The notes under the pieces were generated by a model. That model saw only the letters and a list, made by a program, of their open reading frames with translations, did no database searches and was not told the origin of the DNA. Below, one piece after another: positions 6,268 through 12,420 of a DNA stretch of 27,976 bases (the first letter of the stretch is position 1; every line of letters begins with the position of its first letter). The position numbers were made by a program, and so were the translations under genes. Source of the stretch: a virus; the IMG/VR virus record IMGVR_UViG_3300034117_000591, positions 1 to 27,976 of that record, one strand, 5' to 3'.

Positions 6268-6295
6268 GTAAAAGGAGAGCCATTACAGCTCTCCT
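6268..6295 (-). terminator. Rho-independent terminator (leftward)
   Basis: An 8-bp stem (AGGAGAGC/GCTCTCCT) is followed leftward by TTTTACATT. It lies between the 86-residue gene and the ATPase gene and probably lowers rather than fully stops read-through, since no clear promoter precedes the ATPase gene. Confidence 0.7.
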
Positions 6296-6300
6296 GTTGA

Positions 6301-6561
6301 TTAAAATTCATACATAGGATTAGAATCTTCTTCTTCTTCTTTTTCTCCACACATGATGTCAAATTGATCACCTATTGTTCTCAATGTCTTTCCTAATTGT
6401 ATAGCAAGATTCTTTACTGCCTCAGGTGTTAGACTATCTAACCACTCCTGTTGCTTTTCTTCTGTACAATCTTCAAAACATGTAGGTTGTCTTCTTTCAT
6501 CACCTGGTAATGTATCAAATATGAACACACCAGATAGACTTCTACGTGTTGGATTAGTCAT
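6301..6561 (-). CDS. Acidic 86-residue protein
   Basis: I start at the ATG complementary to 6559-6561 (MTNPTRRSLSGVFIFD), which overlaps the end of the upstream gene by eight bases; an in-frame ATG three codons earlier is also possible. The product has LPGDERRQPTCFEDC, a helical middle (TPEAVKNLAIQLGKTLRTIGDQFDIM) and an acidic tail EKEEEEDSN. I do not recognise the family. Its position before the MoxR-VWA pair suggests an accessory or substrate role. Confidence 0.65.
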   Translation of the reverse strand: MTNPTRRSLSGVFIFDTLPGDERRQPTCFEDCTEEKQQEWLDSLTPEAVKNLAIQLGKTLRTIGDQFDIMCGEKEEEEDSNPMYEF

Positions 6562-7027
6562 CATCTCCATCACCTTCTTGTTTATCAACAATACTATCAA
6601 GAAAGTCTTTCAGCTCTTGTGGAAGATTATTACCATCTATAAGACCACCTGTTTTACCTTCTCTTGCCATTCTAATAAGCATTTCTTTGATGTGATCTGG
6701 AATATCATCACTATCTATAGCAATTTTCTTCACTATGCTTTTCATTTTATCTTTCATCATTTCAGTGAAGCCATCTAACTTTTCTTGTAAGAAGAATGAT
6801 GCCATTACAACCAATTGGCTATAACTAAATTGATGAAGACATGCTTCTACTAACATACTTGGTGATATGTCATCTTTCACATCTTTATTTTCATCGAATA
6901 GAGTGTCTTTTAATACATCTCTAACTTGATCTTGAAGATCATTTAAGAACTCTTCTGATACACCTATTGCATTGTGCATCTTCTTTTGACCGTGGTCAAA
7001 ACTAAAAATACTTGTTGTTGTACTCAT
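6554..7027 (-). CDS. 157-residue helical acidic protein
   Basis: The start is the ATG complementary to 7025-7027 (MSTTTSIFSFDHGQKK), which follows AATCCTTAATAACAAACAAA, the recurring leader; the longer frame would need a TTG start inside that leader. The product is mostly helical, with Asp/Glu-rich stretches and an Asp-rich tail (DKQEGDGDDD). LVVMASFFLQEKL is a hydrophobic helix but not a clear membrane span. The C-terminal coding sequence overlaps the start of the 86-residue gene. Function unknown; context suggests a member of the MoxR-VWA unit. Confidence 0.65.
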   Translation of the reverse strand: MSTTTSIFSFDHGQKKMHNAIGVSEEFLNDLQDQVRDVLKDTLFDENKDVKDDISPSMLVEACLHQFSYSQLVVMASFFLQEKLDGFTEMMKDKMKSIVKKIAIDSDDIPDHIKEMLIRMAREGKTGGLIDGNNLPQELKDFLDSIVDKQEGDGDDD

Positions 7028-7046
7028 TTTGTTTGTTATTAAGGAT

Positions 7047-7202
7047 TTATTGTTCAATTCTTTCTCGAACGTCTATAATACGTTCTTTTACAATTCCATT
7101 TCTGAAGTTGTATAACACTTCAACGATTAAACGTCTAGACTTAATGCGATTTAAAGGATTAGTTGAACCAACTAATGTTCCTTTTAATATCCTAGGTCTC
7201 AT
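7047..7202 (-). CDS. Basic 51-residue protein
   Basis: The frame runs from the ATG complementary to 7200-7202 to TAA at 7047-7049. The product (MRPRILKGTLVGSTNPLNRI...) is rich in Arg and Lys (RIKSRRLIVEV, VKERIIDVRERIEQ) and predicted beta-helical. It could bind nucleic acid, but no known motif is visible. Its stop is followed directly by the CCTTAATAAC leader of the next gene. Confidence 0.55.
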   Translation of the reverse strand: MRPRILKGTLVGSTNPLNRIKSRRLIVEVLYNFRNGIVKERIIDVRERIEQ

Positions 7203-7206
7203 TGTA

Positions 7207-7455
7207 TTATAATAATAAGCGTATTATATTCATAACAGCTACAATTGCAAATAAAACTGCTGAGATGATTAGAGATCTTGTTAATCTCTTGTTCTCTGTT
7301 TTATAGAATTCTGTTTCTTCTTCACATAATTCTATAAGTCTACTCTTCATATCAAGTAGTTCATCAGCCATTTCTAATGCTTTCTGCTGATTGATTACTA
7401 GATCTTCTAGTTTTTCTACTTTGTAGTAGAATGATTCTTGTGTTTCTTTTGCCAT
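7207..7455 (-). CDS. C-tail-anchored coiled-coil protein (82 residues)
   Basis: The product starts MAKETQESFYYKVEKLEDL, continues as a charged heptad-like coiled coil to about residue 60 (ALEMADELLDMKSRLIELCEEETEFYKTENKR), and ends with one membrane segment (SLIISAVLFAIVAVMNIIRLLL). The layout resembles tail-anchored envelope proteins and some phage spanins or superinfection-exclusion proteins; there is no lipobox or signal peptide. It begins a run of small membrane genes to its left in transcription order. Function unknown. Confidence 0.65.
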   Translation of the reverse strand: MAKETQESFYYKVEKLEDLVINQQKALEMADELLDMKSRLIELCEEETEFYKTENKRLTRSLIISAVLFAIVAVMNIIRLLL

Positions 7456-7474
7456 GTTGATTAAAATTTAATTG

Positions 7475-7573
7475 TTAGTCTTTAAATATATTCTTGCCAA
7501 AGTATAAGAACACTCTAGCAACTAGTAGCCACAAGACAAAACTTATGACTACCTGTGCTATAAATGTCATCAT
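7475..7573 (-). CDS. Single-span mini membrane protein (32 residues)
   Basis: The ATG complementary to 7571-7573 overlaps the stop of the upstream gene (TGATG), and the frame ends with TAA at 7475-7477. The product is one membrane helix (FIAQVVISFVLWLLVARVFLYF) with a Lys/Asp tail. The coupling to the upstream membrane gene supports it as real. Confidence 0.5.
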   Translation of the reverse strand: MMTFIAQVVISFVLWLLVARVFLYFGKNIFKD

Positions 7574-7743
7574 TCTTTCTTCTCTGCTATTTCCATTCCT
7601 ATAATAACAGGAAATGTTATTGGACTCAATAACCATATGAACCAAGCTTCTGTTGGTACATCGTTATTCTTTGTGAATGATTGGATCAACATACCTAGCA
7701 TAATTAAGTATGTGACCATTATGTATAATAATATCATTATCAT
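7570..7743 (-). CDS. Two-span small membrane protein (57 residues)
   Basis: The start is the ATG complementary to 7741-7743, preceded by AATAAGATT, a variant of the recurring AAATAAGAT leader, two bases after the stop of the gene at 7748-7969. A second ATG two codons in is possible. The product has MIMILLYIMVTYLIMLGMLI, then SFTKNNDVPTEAW, then FIWLLSPITFPVIIGM, and a charged tail. Function unknown. Confidence 0.55.
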   Translation of the reverse strand: MIMILLYIMVTYLIMLGMLIQSFTKNNDVPTEAWFIWLLSPITFPVIIGMEIAEKKE

Positions 7744-7747
7744 AATC

Positions 7748-7969
7748 TTATTCGTTAAAAGTTTCGTTATAATATTCCTCAGCTCCTTTTGGAATATGTG
7801 AGCTTACTGAAAAGCTTTTTCTCATAGTTTCAATTCCAGAACCATAAGCATTCTTAACATTTTGCTTTTCTATTTCTTTGGCTTGATTGATTTCATCTTC
7901 AAATATTGCTTTTAAATGATTGGTTTGTAATACTTTATCTATTAACCATTCTACTGCTGTTTGTTTCAT
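7748..7969 (-). CDS. Small protein, TAVEWL family copy 2 (73 residues)
   Basis: The product starts MKQTAVEWLIDKVLQ and ends AEEYYNETFNE. It shares the N-terminal TAVE(W/F)L, the central (Q/K)AKE(I/M)EKQ and the C-terminal YY(N/E)ETFN with the next gene upstream (7972-8196), so the two are tandem paralogues. The families are soluble and helical, with no motif that gives a function. Small proteins with this shape are common in Bacteroidetes phages, by my recollection. Confidence 0.65.
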   Translation of the reverse strand: MKQTAVEWLIDKVLQTNHLKAIFEDEINQAKEIEKQNVKNAYGSGIETMRKSFSVSSHIPKGAEEYYNETFNE

Positions 7970-7971
7970 AA

Positions 7972-8196
7972 TTATCCTTTGTTAAATGTTTCTTCGTAAT
8001 ATTGTTGTGCTAATTCTTTAACTCCAAACAATGATATTTTACAATCTAACGCCTCAGCTGTTCTAAAACTACCATTTACATCAGCATCAATAATCTGTTG
8101 CTTTTCCATTTCTTTGGCTTTTTTCAAATCATTTGTAGTTATAATTCCGAATGTATCTCTCATTCTTTCTAAAAATTCTACTGCTGTTTTTTCCAT
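7972..8196 (-). CDS. Small protein, TAVEWL family copy 1 (74 residues)
   Basis: Paralogue of the gene at 7748-7969: MEKTAVEFLERM at the start, KAKEMEKQQI in the middle and AQQYYEETFNKG at the end. The ATG follows AAAACAAATAAGATATG, and the stop of the upstream gene lies three bases before it. Function unknown. Confidence 0.65.
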   Translation of the reverse strand: MEKTAVEFLERMRDTFGIITTNDLKKAKEMEKQQIIDADVNGSFRTAEALDCKISLFGVKELAQQYYEETFNKG

Positions 8197-8199
8197 ATC

Positions 8200-8655
8200 T
8201 TATTTGTTTTTTAATTGTTCAATCCATTTTTTTAAGACCTCTGTTGGAGTGGTTCCTTTTTTCTCAAACAATGACTTTGAACCTTCGGATCTATAAAGTT
8301 CGCCAAACTTAACTGCTTTCATTATATCTTCCTCACTAAACTTATTCTTATCTTGTTCTTGTTGCCATTTTGGTTGTTCAACATAATTGCCATAGTGTTT
8401 TTTCTCCCATTCTTCAAATGTTAGTTTTTCATTATACATAGCTGTAGCAAAAGAATATATACATTCTCTTTTTATTTTATGAAATTGAACGTTTAAGTCA
8501 TAATTATCATCTAAAATATTTTCAAGGATTTTAGCTTCTTTGTTATCTTGCTCTTGTTGCCATTTAGCACCATCAATAAAGGCAAATTCTTCTTTTCTTT
8601 TAGTAAAATTATTAAAATAATTTTCAGCAGCTTCTTCAAGTGTTTCTTGTTCCAT
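8200..8655 (-). CDS. KWQQEQD-repeat protein (151 residues)
   Basis: The product starts MEQETLEEAAENYF and contains two copies of a short module: GAKWQQEQDNKEAK at about residues 29-42 and QPKWQQEQDKNKFSEEDIMKAV at about 94-115. A related module (GAKWQQEQDKKMYSEEEV) occurs in the neighbour at 8764-9105. It is acidic, helical and soluble. The ETLEEA start is also shared with an internal segment of that neighbour. The end KNK is encoded within the junction sequence to the next gene. The GAKWQ...YSEE module recurs widely in phages of Bacteroidetes as I recall it, but its function is not known to me. Confidence 0.65.
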   Translation of the reverse strand: MEQETLEEAAENYFNNFTKRKEEFAFIDGAKWQQEQDNKEAKILENILDDNYDLNVQFHKIKRECIYSFATAMYNEKLTFEEWEKKHYGNYVEQPKWQQEQDKNKFSEEDIMKAVKFGELYRSEGSKSLFEKKGTTPTEVLKKWIEQLKNK

Positions 8656-8922
8656 ATCTTATTTGTTTTTAAATTTATCTGATTGTGTCCATAGTGTTAA
8701 AACTACAATACTTCCTATAAAAAACCCTGTTAATATACCAAAAATAAATGCTTCTGCCATATCTTATTTTTTTTTAAATTGTTCAAACCATTTATTTTGT
8801 TTTCTTGTCCACTCAAAAGAATTTCCAATGTCTTGTTCCAACCCTAAATTAGCGCCATAATCAATAGCATTTCTAACTTCTTCCTCACTATACATTTTCT
8901 TGTCTTGTTCTTGTTGCCATTT
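8351..8922. repeat. Three copies of a 20-base repeat encoding KWQQEQDK
   Basis: TCTTGTTCTTGTTGCCATTT at 8351-8370 is repeated exactly at 8903-8922 and with one change at 8546-8565. Each copy encodes the KWQQEQD module in the genes at 8200-8655 and 8764-9105. Near identity at the DNA level suggests recent duplication or recombination. Confidence 0.7.
8659..8760 (-). CDS. Mini membrane protein (33 residues)
   Basis: The frame starts at the ATG complementary to 8758-8760 after TTTAAAAAAAAATAAGATATG-like leader sequence and ends with TAA at 8659-8661, three bases before the next ATG. The product MAEAFIFGILTGFFIGSIVV is a Gly-rich membrane helix followed by LTLWTQSDKFKNK. Both junctions fit the recurring pattern, which argues that this very short frame is real. 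Confidence 0.55.
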   Translation of the reverse strand: MAEAFIFGILTGFFIGSIVVLTLWTQSDKFKNK

Positions 8923-9105
8923 AGCACCAAATTCAGCACATTGTAAAAAATCAATATAAACTGATTGGTCTAACAACATTGTTCTTACAAACTTATTTAA
9001 AGCTTCTTCAAGCGTTTCTTGTTTATCAAAATTAATAAACTCATAAGCATTACTTCTATTAGCCAATACTTCTTCTTTTGGTATTATTTTAAATTCGTGT
9101 TTCAT
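8764..9105 (-). CDS. KWQQEQD-module protein (113 residues)
   Basis: The product starts MKHEFKIIPKEEVLANRSNAYEF. An internal QETLEEALNKF matches the start of the gene at 8200-8655, and EFGAKWQQEQDKKMYSEEEVRNAIDYG carries one copy of the shared module. The C-terminus is basic and aromatic (EWTRKQNKWFEQFKKK). It is soluble and of unknown function, probably a duplicate of its neighbour with a different N-terminus. Confidence 0.65.
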   Translation of the reverse strand: MKHEFKIIPKEEVLANRSNAYEFINFDKQETLEEALNKFVRTMLLDQSVYIDFLQCAEFGAKWQQEQDKKMYSEEEVRNAIDYGANLGLEQDIGNSFEWTRKQNKWFEQFKKK

Positions 9106-9108
9106 ATC

Positions 9109-9303
9109 TTATTGGTTTTTATAAGGTTCAATATTTTTAATAAAAACAGATAAAAGATATAAAAATTCCAATATAATAAAAATAACAAAAACACATATAA
9201 TACCTACTAATACTAATCTTAAATCTTCTAATAATAGTTTATTATCTTTTCTTATTTGTTCTTTTTTTGATAAATCCCACTTATAATTATTATTATTTTC
9301 CAT
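9109..9303 (-). CDS. Single-span membrane protein (64 residues)
   Basis: The product has a charged N-terminus (MENNNNYKWDLSKKEQIRKD) and one long hydrophobic segment (LVLVGIICVFVIFIILEFLYLLSVFI), ending NIEPYKNQ. The start follows AAAAACAAATAAGATATG. Function unknown; probably inserted in the inner membrane. Confidence 0.6.
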   Translation of the reverse strand: MENNNNYKWDLSKKEQIRKDNKLLLEDLRLVLVGIICVFVIFIILEFLYLLSVFIKNIEPYKNQ

Positions 9304-9316
9304 ATCTTATTTGTTT

Positions 9317-9532
9317 TTATTGTTTAAATCCAATGTAAATACTATCAGAGACAGAAGACACATATAATGTATCTCCTGCTCTTACAGCTTGTATTTCTTC
9401 TGGATATGAAATTGGTTTTGTTTTGCTCTCAGTGAGCTCATCATTAATGTAAACAGCAAAATAGCTAAATACATAAAGAATACATATAGTGAACACTATA
9501 ATAAATGCATTGTTTACTAATTGATTTCTCAT
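9317..9532 (-). CDS. Membrane-anchored small protein (71 residues)
   Basis: One N-terminal membrane segment (NAFIIVFTICILYVFSYFAVYI) is followed by an exported or cytoplasmic polar part with a beta-like end (DTLYVSSVSDSIYIGFKQ). The start overlaps the previous stop (ATGA) within the repeated junction ATAGGATTATGAG. Function unknown. Confidence 0.6.
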   Translation of the reverse strand: MRNQLVNNAFIIVFTICILYVFSYFAVYINDELTESKTKPISYPEEIQAVRAGDTLYVSSVSDSIYIGFKQ

Positions 9533-9720
9533 AATCCTATAAGATTATCGAAACAACTCTCTAACAATTCTGTTAGAGATTGTCTCTCGGTTAATAATGA
9601 ATTGATTTGTTCTTCAACAATATGTATGTTTACATCATCGTGAGAATCTTTAAGACTATCTAATGAACGTATTTCATTAGTTATGTCTTGTATTTGTTGT
9701 TCAATGATTTCTGTTCTCAT
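9529..9720 (-). CDS. Coiled-coil protein (63 residues)
   Basis: The product starts MRTEIIEQQIQDITNEI and is predicted helical along its whole length (IVEEQINSLLTERQSLTELL), ending NLIGL. The start overlaps the previous stop as ATGA. Its end IGL comes from the same junction sequence as the end of the upstream protein. Function unknown. Confidence 0.6.
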   Translation of the reverse strand: MRTEIIEQQIQDITNEIRSLDSLKDSHDDVNIHIVEEQINSLLTERQSLTELLESCFDNLIGL

Positions 9721-9923
9721 AATCCTATAATTTGCATGTTAGTGATACTACACTCTTCTTTGGTTAGTTCGTGTATATTTGATGACTCTTCTTTTGTCCA
9801 GTCAAAGAACTCATCCACAATAGAACTCTTTCTCTTGAATATAGAATAAGTCTTTCTTTTTGTTCTATTGCCTGCATTTTCATTACCTAAGTAAGTGAAA
9901 TGAAATATTACTACTCTTTTCAT
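9717..9923 (-). CDS. Small basic-acidic protein (68 residues)
   Basis: The product starts MKRVVIFHFTYLGNENAGNR, has a basic middle (RTKRKTYSIFKRKSS) and an acidic second half (DEFFDWTKEESS, ELTKEECS), and ends IIGL. The leader is CTCCTTAATAACAAATAAC, a member of the CCTTAATAAC class. Function unknown. Confidence 0.6.
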   Translation of the reverse strand: MKRVVIFHFTYLGNENAGNRTKRKTYSIFKRKSSIVDEFFDWTKEESSNIHELTKEECSITNMQIIGL

Positions 9924-9924
9924 G

Positions 9925-10284
9925 TTATTTGTTATTAAGGAGATTATTTAATTCTTTCATTTTAGAGAGTATATCATCTATACTCTTCAATTGTGGATTG
10001 TAATTATCAGCTAATTCTTCAAACTCTTCCATAGGCATAATATTAAGATCATCATCTTGATCATCATCTAAGGTATCTATATAGAATCCTATGCGAAGAT
10101 CATCATCAACATTTTCCCAATACTTTAGATATTGATCTTCTTCATCATCCATGTAGTTAAATCCAAGTTCTACGTCTTTCCAAATAGGAAGCTCATACTT
10201 CTCACATATATCTCTTAGCTTATCACAGTCTGATTGATCATAGACTTGTACAGCAGCTTTAAATATTTGATGTTGCGTATCCAT
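9925..10284 (-). CDS. Acidic 119-residue protein
   Basis: I start at the ATG complementary to 10282-10284 (MDTQHQIFKAAVQVYDQ), which overlaps the stop of the upstream gene (TGATG). The product is very acidic in the middle (YMDDEEDQYL, DTLDDDQDDDLN) and helical at the end (LSKMKELNNLLNNK). Strong acidity is seen in DNA-mimic and host-takeover proteins, but nothing specific is visible. Confidence 0.6.
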   Translation of the reverse strand: MDTQHQIFKAAVQVYDQSDCDKLRDICEKYELPIWKDVELGFNYMDDEEDQYLKYWENVDDDLRIGFYIDTLDDDQDDDLNIMPMEEFEELADNYNPQLKSIDDILSKMKELNNLLNNK

Positions 10285-10484
10285 CACTCAAGATATTTAT
10301 CTAGATCAGCACCAACTATTATAAATGGTATCCAACCAATTAAGAACATAAGCATTATTGTTGCAGTATGTGTCATACAATCTCTGTATGATAGATCAGA
10401 TAACATCCAACCTATTAGTCCCATTACACACCATGTAATAAGAATTGTAGCTATTACAGCTAACATAATTTTTGTTGATTTCAT
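10284..10484 (-). CDS. Two-span membrane protein (66 residues)
   Basis: Two hydrophobic segments (IMLAVIATILITWCVMGLIGWML and ATIMLMFLIGWIPFIIVG) are joined by LSDLSYRDCMTHT; the end is DLDKYLE. The leader is TTCCTTAATAACAAATG. Function unknown; probably an inner-membrane protein. Confidence 0.6.
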   Translation of the reverse strand: MKSTKIMLAVIATILITWCVMGLIGWMLSDLSYRDCMTHTATIMLMFLIGWIPFIIVGADLDKYLE

Positions 10485-10490
10485 TTGTTA

Positions 10491-10859
10491 TTAAGGAATT
10501 AGTTCATCTAAACTGTCTTCAAGCATTTCACCGAAATATGTACCACCATTGTAAAACTGTCCAATGAATGATATACTACCATCATCATGTTTTGTAAGAT
10601 GCATGAAATAATCATTGTCTTCTGATTCAACATGATCTTTTACAAGATATAAAGAACATTTATGAATGAAATACTCTGGTCTGTTGTGTCTTTTAGCACT
10701 CCATTCACCAAATTCATCCATAAACTCTTCTTGCCAATCATCAGCTTGTGTAGCTAATGTAATATTATGTTCAAATGCAATGTCTATACATTTCTCTTCT
10801 AATGTTGTGTCTATTTGTACAGGAACTAATCTGCCTGTATGAAATTCTACTCTACTCAT
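10491..10859 (-). CDS. Hypothetical 122-residue protein
   Basis: The product starts MSRVEFHTGRLVPVQIDTTL and ends EDSLDELIP. It is acidic and soluble, with WQEEFMDEFGEWSAKRHNRPEYF and a beta-like YFMHLTKHDDGSISFIGQFYNGGTYFGEM. The end LIP is encoded by the recurring ATTCCTTAATAAC leader of the next gene. Family not recognised. Confidence 0.65.
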   Translation of the reverse strand: MSRVEFHTGRLVPVQIDTTLEEKCIDIAFEHNITLATQADDWQEEFMDEFGEWSAKRHNRPEYFIHKCSLYLVKDHVESEDNDYFMHLTKHDDGSISFIGQFYNGGTYFGEMLEDSLDELIP

Positions 10860-10873
10860 TGTTATTAAGGAAT

Positions 10874-11104
10874 TTAACGTGATTCTACTTTAATCTTATA
10901 TATTTTATCTGACATGCCAGAAGCATCTAACATATCTCTTAACTCTTTAGCAACAGTTTCATGATTGCCACCAAATACTTCAATGATATACTTTGCTTTA
11001 CCTTCTTTACTTCCACCAGGAACAAAATATTCTCTAGATGGTTCTGTTGTTCTTCTAATCTTATTATCAGAGGATGAAACATAAAATGTTGTTGTTGTGC
11101 TCAT
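10874..11104 (-). CDS. Hypothetical 76-residue protein
   Basis: The product starts MSTTTTFYVSSSDNKIRRTTE, similar in its first residues to the start of the 157-residue protein at 6554-7027. The second half (KYIIEVFGGNHETVAKELRDML) looks alpha-beta. It ends KVESR, followed by the CCTTAATAAC leader, here outside the coding sequence. Function unknown. Confidence 0.6.
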   Translation of the reverse strand: MSTTTTFYVSSSDNKIRRTTEPSREYFVPGGSKEGKAKYIIEVFGGNHETVAKELRDMLDASGMSDKIYKIKVESR

Positions 11105-11108
11105 GCTA

Positions 11109-11387
11109 TTAAGGAATTAGTTTTAGTTCTTTTGCTCTACGTATCACTTCCTGTGTGATTTCATTATCAAAATCAACTCTTGGATATAATGAACCAGATA
11201 AATAGTTTCCAGGTTTATCACCATAAACTGTAGCATTAGATATATCACCATCTTGAAAGATTACTAATCCAAGATCATAGTTATCTCCTTCATCATCAGT
11301 GAATGGACCTAAATAGATGCAATAGTTCCACATCCATTCTTTAGCACTTGGATAATACAGAGGTGCACTGTTTAATAAATTGTTCAT
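11109..11387 (-). CDS. Hypothetical 92-residue protein
   Basis: The product starts MNNLLNSAPLYYPSAKEWMWN. The middle (IYLGPFTDDEGDNYDLGLVIFQDGDISNATVYGD) is beta-rich and acidic. It ends RRAKELKLIP, with LIP encoded by the junction sequence. Soluble; family not recognised. Confidence 0.6.
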   Translation of the reverse strand: MNNLLNSAPLYYPSAKEWMWNYCIYLGPFTDDEGDNYDLGLVIFQDGDISNATVYGDKPGNYLSGSLYPRVDFDNEITQEVIRRAKELKLIP

Positions 11388-11392
11388 TGGTA

Positions 11393-11617
11393 TTAAGGAA
11401 TTAGTTCTTGTTCAGTGATTGTACATTTTTGCTCTATATAATACCATTCAGGATTAGCAAGCTCAAATGCTCTATGTTTATCATGTAATTCTTCCATCTT
11501 ATTGACAGCAGATTCATATGACCCATATATACCTTCTATAGATTCAGTTCTATATGAAGCATAGTGCATAGGCTCCATATCATTTATTGTTGTGACAGTT
11601 AAAATGTATATTTTCAT
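11393..11617 (-). CDS. Small DUF7336-like protein (75 residues)
   Basis: I start at the ATG complementary to 11615-11617 (MKIYILTVTTIND), which follows AATCCTTAATAACA; the longer frame would translate the leader and non-coding region. The pattern of a short beta strand, a variable loop and then IEGIYGSYESAVNKMEELHDK recalls small phage proteins in which GVYSSEEKA follows a similar strand. It ends EQELIP. Role unknown. Confidence 0.6.
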   Translation of the reverse strand: MKIYILTVTTINDMEPMHYASYRTESIEGIYGSYESAVNKMEELHDKHRAFELANPEWYYIEQKCTITEQELIP

Positions 11618-11639
11618 TGTTATTAAGGATTTGCGGCTG

Positions 11640-12005
11640 AAGAGCCAATTAAAATATAAGATCATCTGCTCCCTGTTTTATATGAACAGCTTGCTTTGTT
11701 ACCTCGTTAACTTAGGTGCATTCATCCTCTCAGATGATCTATATTAAGCAAGTTGTTATACAACGTAATTGCTCATTGATACTAGCTGTTTATTGGACCA
11801 CGATGGGTAAGCTAATAACATTTATACGTTGCATCTTTCTCCACACCAAGTCAGTGACTATACAGTGGCTGGTTTTTAACACAATATAGATGTGAAAGAA
11901 TATTCTCTACATTGTGTACTAGTATTATTAAATGTGTGAGAAGCTTTATTTGATTTCTCTACTCTCTATTGCTGTATACACGAGCAAATGTATACACTCA
12001 CACAT
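11640..12005 (-). ncRNA. Candidate structured RNA or long leader
   Basis: About 366 bases without a plausible gene lie between two leftward genes. Read leftward it can fold into several sizeable helices: AATGTGTGAG/CTCACACATT (10 bp), TGTATACA/TGTATACA around eight bases, an 11-bp helix ACACAATGTAG/CTATATTGTGT, CAACGTA/TACGTTG, and AATATAGATCATCTG with CAGATGATCTTATATT (about 15 bp with one bulge) enclosing a CTGTT/AACAG hairpin. No known riboswitch core could be matched by eye. It may be a long structured leader for the operon starting at 11617 or a separate RNA. Confidence 0.45.
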
Positions 12006-12009
12006 TATA

Positions 12010-12183
12010 TTATTCTTCTTCTTTAAAGAAAGATAATAGATATAATAGAACATCTTTCTTACCACGTAAGTATTCATATTCTAATTCATATGAACTGTCT
12101 TCTTCAAATGTCATAACTAATGTATCTAATAAGTCAAACTTATATAGAACATCTTCTAGTTCTCTTTCTATTATTTCTTTCAT
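12010..12183 (-). CDS. Small acidic helical protein (57 residues)
   Basis: The frame runs from the ATG complementary to 12181-12183 to TAA at 12010-12012. The product starts MKEIIERELEDVLYKFDLLD and ends LLYLLSFFKEEE. Its size, acidity and end resemble the neighbour at 12223-12420 (YLLSIYKEE), so the two may be distant paralogues. A terminator hairpin lies between them. Confidence 0.6.
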   Translation of the reverse strand: MKEIIERELEDVLYKFDLLDTLVMTFEEDSSYELEYEYLRGKKDVLLYLLSFFKEEE

Positions 12184-12194
12184 AATGTATATGT

Positions 12195-12221
12195 ATTTAA
12201 AAGACTCGTGTGAAAGAGCCT
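12195..12221 (-). terminator. Rho-independent terminator (leftward)
   Basis: A 6-bp stem AGGCTC/GAGTCT (one G-T) around TTTCACAC is followed leftward by TTTTAAATAC, directly after the stop at 12223. Confidence 0.6.
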
Positions 12222-12222
12222 A

Positions 12223-12420
12223 TTATTCTTCTTTATATATAGATAAAAGATATTCTTGTAAACCTGAATGACCATATAATGTATCAATAACCTTTTGATC
12301 AACATCTTCTCCTTGTTCTTTATATAATCTAAGAGCAACAAGTTTATATTCTAATAGAATGATAAGATCTTCTATATCTATAATAGCTTCTTTTGTACCT
12401 TTGTTTATTGTTATATCCAT
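12223..12420 (-). CDS. Small helical protein (65 residues)
   Basis: The product starts MDITINKGTKEAIIDIEDLI, with a helix IILLEYKLVALRLYKEQGEDV and an end QEYLLSIYKEE. Soluble and acidic. Similar in end and size to the gene at 12010-12183. Function unknown. Confidence 0.6.
   Translation of the reverse strand: MDITINKGTKEAIIDIEDLIILLEYKLVALRLYKEQGEDVDQKVIDTLYGHSGLQEYLLSIYKEE

Noticed and set aside
11640-12005. TPP or other known riboswitch
   Set aside because: A CTGAGA string is present but the second TPP signature is absent, and no other known core was matched.
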